The translations under genes and the position numbers were made by a program. The notes beneath the pieces are model-generated. The model was not told the DNA's origin. It saw only the letters and a program-made list of their open reading frames with translations, and did no database searches. Positions 1 through 5,503 of a stretch of DNA of 9,441 nucleotides are shown piece by piece; positions within the stretch are counted from its first letter, which is position 1, and each line of letters starts with the position of its first letter. Source of the DNA: Pseudomonadota bacterium (GTDB lineage Bacteria; Pseudomonadota; Gammaproteobacteria; Steroidobacterales; Steroidobacteraceae); assembly GCA_023423065.1 (NCBI GenBank), contig JAFAGC010000122.1:1-9441 (forward strand). The letters run 5' to 3'.

Positions 1-72
1 GGACAGATTTATTTATTGACGATAACCGGAGCCGGACGGGACCCTCGTTATCGTCAATAAATAAATCTGTCC
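1..72. repeat. Perfect 26-bp inverted repeat (REP-like palindrome), cut by left window edge
   Basis: Positions 1-26 and 47-72 are exact reverse complements, separated by a 20-nt GC-rich centre (27-46). The arms are AT-rich, with a run of ATTTATTTATT that contrasts with the GC-rich surroundings, and the right arm continues as CTGTCCCC (67-74). The outer end therefore reads GGGGACAG on the minus strand. The left arm begins at base 1 with GGACAG, so the element probably extends at least two more bases to the left. It lies 9 bp downstream of the thioredoxin-lipoprotein stop codon. From memory, GGGGACAG-headed palindromes of this style are dispersed in gammaproteobacterial genomes and accompany REP-associated tyrosine transposases; no such transposase is in the window. 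As RNA it would form a very stable stem and could also protect or end the upstream transcript, but there is no clean U-tract. Confidence 0.85.
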
Positions 73-81
73 CCGATCCCT

Positions 82-1725
82 CTAACTAGCGGCGGTCTTT
101 CCGAAGTCCTGGCATCCCTGCGCCTCGCCCGGCGACTTGGCGCAGGCCTGCAGGACGCTCGTCCGCAACTTGGCATACACGGCCTCGCGCGCCGGGGTCG
201 TGCTCCAGTCGTGCAGTTTGCCGTCGAGCCGGTTCAGCCGCGCGAGCGTGCGGCGGTGAATGCGGTTCGGGCCGTCGAGCTCGGCCGTGACGGCGAGTCC
301 CGCCTGTTCGATCCTCGCGGTGTCGTCGGGCGTGAGCCGCAGCAGCGCGTCCAGGTAGCTGTATCCCCACTGGAAGCGCGAGGCGGGTCCCTGCGCCTTT
401 TCGTACGCCTCGGCCCACAGCTCGAGCGCGTGCTCGTCGTTGCCCAGGTGCTCTTCGACGTCGGCGAGATCGCCGATGTAGTAGTGAGGCGTGTTCGAAG
501 TCTTCGCCTCGAGCGCGAGCAGGTCGCGCGCGCGTTCCCACTCGTCGAGCGCGATGTAGATGTTGATCGCGGAGTTCACGACACCGGCGCGCACGTACGG
601 CTCCTGCGGAGCCTCGAGCATCTTCGAAGCCGTGGCGAGCGCGACGCTGCGCACGTCGGTGAGCACCTTGCCGTCGGCCGCATATGCCTTCGACGCGGTG
701 ATCTTCATCAGCTGCGCCGCGAGCTGATCCGCCGGCGCGAACGAGGTATTCGCGGTCGCCGCGTCCGCGACGGCCATGTAGCGCTCGCGCAGGGTCGGCG
801 CGACCTGCGGCACGGTGTTGCGCGCGGCGGCGAAGAACGCGCCGGGCAGGCTCCGCAGCACGTCGGCATTCGCGAGCGCGATCTCCTTGTTGCCGAGCAC
901 TTCGTTCACTCGCACGATGAGCACGGACAAAGCCTTGTCGGCCTTGGCGCCCGCCTCGATCGCCGCGCTCTGCGCCTTCGCGGCTTCGGCCGCGGCGCGC
1001 ACGCTCAAGCGCGCGCGCTCCTTCTCGAGTTCGGCGGGGCACGACCGCGCCGCATTCTCGAATGCGGTCTGCAAGTTCGCGCTGTCGAAGATGCCGTCGT
1101 CCTCGAGCCCGAACGCGTGATACGCGAGCCGGCGGCAATCGCTGGCATCCAGCGGCGCCCCGCCCTTCACCGCGAGATCGACCACGTCCTTGACGGGACG
1201 CACATCGCCCAGCGCGTTGTCGAGCACGCCGGCATAAAGCGAAAGATCCATGTTCCCCGCGATGCGCGTGATCTCCGTGCGATCGGGCTTGAGCACGACG
1301 ACGGTGGGATATCCCATCACGCGAAATACGTCGCCCCACTTCTGCGCGTCGGGCAGATCGCCGTCGAGGTAAACGGGAACGAACAGCTTCGACTTCTCGA
1401 TGAAGTCCGGCCGGCTGAACACCGCGGACTTGAGCTGCTTGCACGGCGGGCACCACTTCGCGCCCCAGTACAGCAACACGGGTTTGTTAGACGCCTTCGC
1501 GGCCGCGAACGCCGCGTCGACGTCGCCCTCGAACCAGGCGATCCCCGGTGCATCCGCATGCAGGCTCGCGAGGTCGACCGCCGATTCGGCCGCACCAGGC
1601 TTTTCCTGAGTCGCGGTCGCCGGCTCCTGCGCGCGATCGCAGGCGCCGAGGAACAACGAAACCGAAAGGGCCATTGTGAATCTGAGAGCGGCCAGTGCGC
1701 GGCCGGGCGATTTCTCATGCGGCAT
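82..1725 (-). CDS. Lipoprotein with N-terminal thioredoxin (CPPC) domain and long helical, TPR-like C-terminal region
   Basis: Predicted 547-residue exported lipoprotein. The start at 1725 is chosen because GGAGAAG sits 5 nt upstream; an upstream start at 1770 would reach the opposite gene's start codon, and one at 1674 lacks this site. Residues 1-29 form a lipoprotein signal with lipobox L-G-A-C and Cys29 as the lipidation site. Residues about 62-160 are a thioredoxin fold: W91-C92-P-P-C95-K active site and the G-Y-P-T cis-proline loop at P140. The rest, nearly 400 residues, is Ala/Glu-rich and helical; a segment with DEWERARDLL and HALELWAEAYEKA looks TPR-like. Two cysteines near the C-terminus (C528, C538) could pair. 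The likely role is thiol-disulfide exchange in the periplasm, with the helical tail binding a partner. The substrate is unknown. The divergent neighbour is a cysteine-rich exported phosphatase, a possible client. No established gene name is recognised. Confidence 0.88.
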   Translation of the reverse strand: MPHEKSPGRALAALRFTMALSVSLFLGACDRAQEPATATQEKPGAAESAVDLASLHADAPGIAWFEGDVDAAFAAAKASNKPVLLYWGAKWCPPCKQLKSAVFSRPDFIEKSKLFVPVYLDGDLPDAQKWGDVFRVMGYPTVVVLKPDRTEITRIAGNMDLSLYAGVLDNALGDVRPVKDVVDLAVKGGAPLDASDCRRLAYHAFGLEDDGIFDSANLQTAFENAARSCPAELEKERARLSVRAAAEAAKAQSAAIEAGAKADKALSVLIVRVNEVLGNKEIALANADVLRSLPGAFFAAARNTVPQVAPTLRERYMAVADAATANTSFAPADQLAAQLMKITASKAYAADGKVLTDVRSVALATASKMLEAPQEPYVRAGVVNSAINIYIALDEWERARDLLALEAKTSNTPHYYIGDLADVEEHLGNDEHALELWAEAYEKAQGPASRFQWGYSYLDALLRLTPDDTARIEQAGLAVTAELDGPNRIHRRTLARLNRLDGKLHDWSTTPAREAVYAKLRTSVLQACAKSPGEAQGCQDFGKTAAS

Positions 1726-1730
1726 TCGTA

Positions 1731-1737
1731 CTTCTCC
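1731..1737 (-). promoter_or_regulatory. Shine-Dalgarno site of the thioredoxin lipoprotein
   Basis: The minus strand reads GGAGAAG followed by 5 nt (TACGA) and ATG at 1725-1723. This decides the start among three in-frame ATGs (1770, 1725, 1674). It also shows that this gene has a normal leader, unlike the PhoX gene on the other side of the same 43-bp gap. Confidence 0.7.
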
Positions 1738-1754
1738 GTGCAACGGCCAGACGT

Positions 1755-1760
1755 TAGCAT
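1755..1760 (+). promoter_or_regulatory. Putative -10 element (TAGCAT) for a leaderless phoX transcript
   Basis: TAGCAT matches TATAAT at four of six positions and ends 8 nt before the phoX ATG at 1769. A transcript from it would begin at or within a base or two of the start codon. No Shine-Dalgarno sequence is present before the ATG, which supports a leaderless mRNA. A -35 is not convincing. The call gains weight because three other genes in the window have the same arrangement. Confidence 0.45.
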
Positions 1761-1768
1761 GCGACGCC

Positions 1769-3748
1769 ATGAGTCAACGATCGGCATTCGAAAAGATTCT
1801 CGAGACGCGCCTGTCGCGGCGCACGGTGCTCGCGAGCGGCGCCGCCGTGGGCCTCGCCGCCTGTTCGCATTCTTCCGCGCCCTCCTCGGCGGCTTCTCCG
1901 GCTCCGGCGGGTTCGTTCACGAGTATCGAGCCGCAGGAGGTCGACAAGTTCGTGATCGCGGACGGCTATCGCTACAACGTGGTCGCGCGCTGGGGCGACA
2001 GCCTCTTCAAGGGCACGCCCGATTTCGATTCCCGCCGGTTGTACGCGGATGACTGGATGAGTGACGACGCCGTAACCGCGCAACAGCGCCAGTTCGGCAC
2101 GAATGCGGACGCGGTCGGATATTTCCCGCTGAAGACGGGACGCGCGGCGGTGGGGCTCGTCTGCGTGAATCACGAATACGTGAACGTCGACCTGATGTTC
2201 CCGGGCCTGCGCGGCTTCGGGGTTCCACCCAAGGTCCGCGCCGAGTGGTACGCGAAACATCCGCAGGGCACCGCATTCATGCAGGCCGCGCACGGCGTGT
2301 CCGTGATGCAGGTGAGCCGCGACTCGGACGGATGGAAGCGCGATCTCTCCGCGCCCGGCAACCGGCGCATCACCGCCAACACGCCGATGGAGATCATGGG
2401 CCCCGCGCGCGGGCATCCGCTCCTGCGCACGAAAGCGGATCCCGAAGGCGTGCGCGTGCTTGGCACGTTCGCCAACTGCTCCGCCGGCAAGACGCCGTGG
2501 GGCACGTATCTCACCTCCGAGGAAAACGTCGACGACTACTTCGCGCTCGGCGACGAGGCGCCACTCGAGGCATACCGCCGTTTCCCGCTGCGCAAGGTCA
2601 GCTACTACGGTTGGGAAACGCAGGACCCGCGCTTCAGCTCGAAGCACGAGCCGAACGAGTTCCTGCGCTTCGGCTGGATGGTGGAGATCGACCCGCACGA
2701 TCCGAAGTCGGTGCCGCGCAAGCGCACGGCGCTCGGCCGGTTCCAGCACGAAGGCGCGAACAGCATCGTCACGAAGAGCGGCCAGGTCGCCGCGTACATG
2801 GGCGACGACGAGAAGTTCGAATACATCTACAAGTTCGTGACGCGCGACAGGTTCGATCCGAAGAACCCCGCCGCGAACCGCGACCTGCTCGACCACGGCA
2901 CGCTGTACGCCGCGCGCTTCGACGCGGACGGCACCGGCGTGTGGCTGCCGCTCGTGCACGACGAGAAAGGTCCGCTCAATTCCGGCGCCGGGTTCGCGAA
3001 CCAGGGCGACGTCGTCATCAAGGTGCGCGCGGCCGCCGACTTGCTGGGCGCCACCACGATGGATCGCCCGGAGGACGTCGAGCCCAGCCCCATCACGGGC
3101 CGCATCTACATCCCGTGCACGAAGTCCGAGAGCCGCGGCGATACCGACAGGAAGGAATGGTACGGACGCGAAACCGACGTCGACGTGAACGCGGCCAATC
3201 CTCGTCCCGACAACCGCTCCGGCCACATCATCGAGATCATCGAGGACGGCGACGACGGCACCGCGACCCGATTCACCTGGAACGTGTTCCTGCTCGCGGG
3301 CAATCCCGGCGAGGGGCGCTATCTCGTGAACGCGGACGACGTCGTCCCTGGCAAGGTCGGCTCGAAGGACACGTATTTCGCCGGTTATCCGAATCGCGAG
3401 CACCAGAGCCAGGTCCACTGCCCGGACAACCTCGGCATCGATCCGCAGGGACGCCTCTGGATCGTCACCGACTCGGACGGGCGCGATGTGCCTAACAATG
3501 GCTGCTTCGTCATGGAGACCAGCGGTCCGCGGCGTGGCCTGCTCAAACAACTCGCGAGCGGCCCCAACGGCTGCGAGGTCTGCGGTTGTGAATTCACGCC
3601 GGACGGCAAGACGCTGTTCCTTTCCATCCAGCATCCGGGCGAAGGCGGCACGCTCGACGATCCGCGCAGCCATTGGCCGGATGGCCCTGGGTATCCGGCC
3701 CGCGCGGGGCTGCTCGCCATCGAACGCGAGGACGGCGGGCCGGTTTGA
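1769..3748 (+). CDS. phoX: PhoX-family (DUF839) alkaline phosphatase, Tat-exported lipoprotein
   Basis: Predicted 659-residue phosphomonoesterase of the PhoX family, which releases phosphate from organic phosphomonoesters outside the cytoplasm using calcium and iron. The N-terminus carries a Tat signal (S16-R17-R18-T-V-L) followed by a short hydrophobic stretch and lipobox G-L-A-A-C32, so it is probably a Tat-exported lipoprotein; Tat export fits a protein that folds with metals first. Family signatures in order: CVNHEY (132-137), GTYLTSEEN (245-253), GRFQHEGA (323-330), RPEDVEPSP (433-441), CPDN (551-554), TPDGKTLF (610-617) and QHPGE (621-625). Cys132 is the likely iron-ligand cysteine known from PhoX structures (from memory). 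The protein is unusually cysteine-rich near the end (C602, C605, C607). The start at 1769 is the ATG just before the signal peptide; an in-frame extension to 1676 would run into the opposite gene. No PHO box is visible upstream, so phosphate control is not shown by sequence. Confidence 0.93.
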   Translation: MSQRSAFEKILETRLSRRTVLASGAAVGLAACSHSSAPSSAASPAPAGSFTSIEPQEVDKFVIADGYRYNVVARWGDSLFKGTPDFDSRRLYADDWMSDDAVTAQQRQFGTNADAVGYFPLKTGRAAVGLVCVNHEYVNVDLMFPGLRGFGVPPKVRAEWYAKHPQGTAFMQAAHGVSVMQVSRDSDGWKRDLSAPGNRRITANTPMEIMGPARGHPLLRTKADPEGVRVLGTFANCSAGKTPWGTYLTSEENVDDYFALGDEAPLEAYRRFPLRKVSYYGWETQDPRFSSKHEPNEFLRFGWMVEIDPHDPKSVPRKRTALGRFQHEGANSIVTKSGQVAAYMGDDEKFEYIYKFVTRDRFDPKNPAANRDLLDHGTLYAARFDADGTGVWLPLVHDEKGPLNSGAGFANQGDVVIKVRAAADLLGATTMDRPEDVEPSPITGRIYIPCTKSESRGDTDRKEWYGRETDVDVNAANPRPDNRSGHIIEIIEDGDDGTATRFTWNVFLLAGNPGEGRYLVNADDVVPGKVGSKDTYFAGYPNREHQSQVHCPDNLGIDPQGRLWIVTDSDGRDVPNNGCFVMETSGPRRGLLKQLASGPNGCEVCGCEFTPDGKTLFLSIQHPGEGGTLDDPRSHWPDGPGYPARAGLLAIEREDGGPV

Positions 3749-3809
3749 CCGGTTGATTTGACACAACGGAGCCCGCGGCCCGTTCAGCATCGATTCAATC
3801 AGCGGCCGG

Positions 3810-3815
3810 TAGATT
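3810..3815 (+). promoter_or_regulatory. Putative -10 element (TAGATT) for a leaderless DUF2799-gene transcript
   Basis: TAGATT lies in the 74-bp gap after phoX and ends 7 nt before the ATG at 3823, the spacing expected when transcription starts on the start codon itself. No Shine-Dalgarno sequence precedes the ATG. A perfect TTGACA at 3758-3763 is too far upstream (46 bp) to be its -35. Confidence 0.4.
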
Positions 3816-3822
3816 GGCAGCC

Positions 3823-4374
3823 ATGGACACAAGGCTGCTCGTCAGACTCATCGCCACCTCCGTGCTCCTCGGCTCGCTCAGCGGCTGCGCGAGTCTTTCG
3901 AAGAGCGAGTGTCTCAGCGCCGACTGGCAGGACATCGGCGTCCGCGACGGCGCCAACGGTCGCCCGGAGGAATACCTGGTTCGCCACGCCACGGCCTGCG
4001 CCAAAGTGTCGGTGACGCCGGACCGCGAGAAGTGGCTGACCGGCCGCGAGCAGGGACTCGATCGCTTCTGCGTGCCATACCGCGCCTATCAACTCGGCGA
4101 ATACGGCGGCAGCTTCGACGTCGGCATCTGCCGCCGCTACGACCAGGAACGGCTGATCAACGCATACGAGCACGGACTCGAGGTCAACCGCCTCGGCGCC
4201 GAGGTCGATGCGCTGCAGAGCGAGATCTACAGCCTGCGCACCGCGCTCGAGAAGGAGGATCTGCCGCCGAAGGAACGCGAGCGCATCGCCTGGCGGCTGG
4301 GCCGACTCGAATATCAGCGAAATGATGCGCAGGATGCCTACGAAGCCGCGCGCTATGGCGCGCGTAATCTCTGA
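3823..4374 (+). CDS. DUF2799-type small lipoprotein with C-terminal coiled coil
   Basis: Predicted 183-residue lipoprotein of unknown function. Residues 1-22 form a signal peptide with lipobox L-S-G-C22; the following Ala-Ser gives no inner-membrane retention signal, so outer-membrane placement is likely. Residues 30-106 follow the DUF2799 pattern: C30, D34-W35, G39, D42-G43-x-x-G46, H55, C59, W71, G74-x-x-x-G78-L79, C83, G92, G95 and C103. Four mature cysteines (30, 59, 83, 103) could form two disulfides. Residues about 107-176 are rich in Glu, Arg and Leu in heptad-like order and probably form a helical hairpin or coiled coil. ATG 3823 is preferred over an in-frame TTG at 3814 because it begins the charged n-region and follows a -10-like box at leaderless spacing. 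No molecular function is known for the domain to my knowledge; a role at the outer membrane or peptidoglycan is only inference. Confidence 0.85.
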   Translation: MDTRLLVRLIATSVLLGSLSGCASLSKSECLSADWQDIGVRDGANGRPEEYLVRHATACAKVSVTPDREKWLTGREQGLDRFCVPYRAYQLGEYGGSFDVGICRRYDQERLINAYEHGLEVNRLGAEVDALQSEIYSLRTALEKEDLPPKERERIAWRLGRLEYQRNDAQDAYEAARYGARNL

Positions 4375-4385
4375 ACCTCGCTCGC

Positions 4386-4391
4386 TAGAAT
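4386..4391 (+). promoter_or_regulatory. Putative -10 element (TAGAAT) for the MDR oxidoreductase gene
   Basis: TAGAAT matches TATAAT at five of six positions and lies 12 nt after the DUF2799-gene stop codon. The predicted start of transcription, about 7 nt beyond, falls at roughly 4398 inside the left arm of the hairpin at 4389-4417, giving a leader of about 23 nt that contains the Shine-Dalgarno sequence. No good TTGACA-like box is seen 16-18 bp upstream. Confidence 0.45.
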
Positions 4392-4417
4392 CTCCGGCGT
4401 CCCAACCGCCGGAGATT
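4389..4417 (+). promoter_or_regulatory. Perfect 11-bp hairpin enclosing the Shine-Dalgarno sequence of the MDR gene
   Basis: AATCTCCGGCG (4389-4399) and CGCCGGAGATT (4407-4417) are exact reverse complements around a 7-nt loop (TCCCAAC). The right arm contains GGAGA (4411-4415), 5 nt before the ATG at 4421, so folding would hide the ribosome binding site. The left arm overlaps the TAGAAT box. Only transcripts reading through from upstream would contain the whole hairpin; those starting near 4398 would lack most of the left arm. It could also act as a weak terminator for the DUF2799 gene, but no U-tract follows (TCC). Confidence 0.65.
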
Positions 4418-4420
4418 TCC

Positions 4421-5503
4421 ATGTCTGCCGCACTGCGCCACGCCTCCCTGCTGGTCCTGCCCGCGTTCGCGATGGGCGCGGAGGCACAAACCGTCCAGCG
4501 GCAATACCAGCTCGTTAAAGCCGGCGATGCGCCACCGGTACTCACGCTCGTCGAAGCACCGATTCGCCAACCCGGCGACGACGAGGTGCTCGTGCGCGTG
4601 CGCGCGGTGTCGCTCAACCGCCGCGACATCTACGTGAAGCTCGGACGGTACCCCGGACCGATGCGGCCGAATCTCGTGCCGCTGTCCGACGGCGCGGGAG
4701 AAGTCGCGGCGGTCGGCGCGAAGGTGAAGCGATGGAAGGTAGGCGATCGCGTCGCCGCAATCTTCTTTCAGAAGTGGCTGGACGGACGCCCGCAGCCCGA
4801 GCACATGGCGACGGCGCTCGGCGGGGCCATGGACGGCATGCTCTCCGAGTACGTCACGTTAGACGCGGACGGTCTCGTGCGGATCCCAGACTATCTATCG
4901 TACGAGGAGGCCGCGACCCTGCCCTGCGCGGGCGTGACCGCGTGGAACTCGCTGGTGACGCGCGGACGCATTCAGCCCGGCGACAAGGTGCTGCTGCTCG
5001 GCACGGGGGGTGTGTCGATCTGGGGCCTGCAGCTCGCGCGCGCGCTGGGCGGCATCCCCGTCATGACCAGCTCGTCGGACGAAAAACTCGCGCGGGCGAA
5101 GCAGTTGGGCGCCGCGCACACGGTCAATTACAGGACCACGCAGAATTGGGAAGCGGCCGTGTTGGAACTAACCGGCGGCGTGCAGCATGTGCTCGAGGTC
5201 GGCGGCGCCGGAACGCTGCCGAAGTCGCTCGCGAGCCTCGCGCCGGGTGGTCACCTCGCGCTGATCGGAGGGCTCTCGCAGTTCGGCGGGGAGATTCCGG
5301 CGGGCGTGTTGATGAACCGTAACGCCACGGCGTCGGGCATCTACGTGGGATCGCGCGCCGATTTCGAGGCGCTCAATGCATTCCTCGAAAAACACCAGGT
5401 CAAGCCGGCGATCGATCGCGTTTTCGAATTCGCGGACACGCCCGCGGCCTACGACTACATGGATTCCGGCGCGCTGTTCGGAAAGGTCGTGATCCGGCTC
5501 TGA
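4421..5503 (+). CDS. Zinc-independent MDR-family NAD(P)-dependent oxidoreductase (quinone-oxidoreductase-like) with signal-peptide-like N-terminus
   Basis: Predicted 360-residue medium-chain dehydrogenase/reductase. The start at 4421 has GGAGA 5 nt upstream. The GroES-like catalytic half contains GDDEVLVRVRAVSLNRRD (52-69), LSDGAGEVAAVG (88-99) and WKVGDRV (105-111). The Cys expected at the catalytic zinc site of alcohol dehydrogenases is absent (LNRRD instead), so it is probably zinc-independent. The Rossmann half carries the nucleotide loop GTGGVS (194-199), then SSSDEKLARAKQLGA. It should reduce or oxidise a quinone, enone or alcohol with NAD(P)(H); the substrate is unknown. Residues 1-22 add an unusual Sec-type signal (R6-H7, hydrophobic 8-18, A20-E-A22 before Q23), odd for a nucleotide-dependent enzyme. 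An internal ATG at 4472 would give a cytosolic form but lacks a ribosome site. The stop (5501-5503) abuts the stop of hrpB. Confidence 0.88.
   Translation: MSAALRHASLLVLPAFAMGAEAQTVQRQYQLVKAGDAPPVLTLVEAPIRQPGDDEVLVRVRAVSLNRRDIYVKLGRYPGPMRPNLVPLSDGAGEVAAVGAKVKRWKVGDRVAAIFFQKWLDGRPQPEHMATALGGAMDGMLSEYVTLDADGLVRIPDYLSYEEAATLPCAGVTAWNSLVTRGRIQPGDKVLLLGTGGVSIWGLQLARALGGIPVMTSSSDEKLARAKQLGAAHTVNYRTTQNWEAAVLELTGGVQHVLEVGGAGTLPKSLASLAPGGHLALIGGLSQFGGEIPAGVLMNRNATASGIYVGSRADFEALNAFLEKHQVKPAIDRVFEFADTPAAYDYMDSGALFGKVVIRL

Noticed and set aside
1726..1768. PHO box upstream of phoX
   Set aside because: No pair of CTGTCAT-like repeats can be seen in the short gap; phosphate control cannot be claimed from sequence.
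211..2052. 613-codon open frame on the plus strand, antisense to the thioredoxin lipoprotein
   Set aside because: Arg/Val-rich, no domain motifs, and it covers a clear real gene on the other strand; long antisense frames are expected at this GC content.
3758..3763. Perfect TTGACA in the gap after phoX, considered as a -35
   Set aside because: No acceptable -10 box 16-18 bp downstream (around 3780-3786), and TAGATT is 46 bp away.
1754..3832. 692-codon open frame on the minus strand antisense to phoX
   Set aside because: Composition is Arg/Ala/Val-rich with no motifs, while the plus strand encodes all PhoX signatures.
4389..4420. Hairpin as a rho-independent terminator of the DUF2799 gene
   Set aside because: The stem is strong but is followed by TCC and a start codon, without a U-tract; regulation of the next gene fits better.
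4858..4863. Recurrent GTTAG/CTAAC words in GC-rich coding sequence (e.g. near 1487, 3490, 4859, 7492)
   Set aside because: They occur in several genes and frames without fixed spacing; too few copies by eye to claim a motif.
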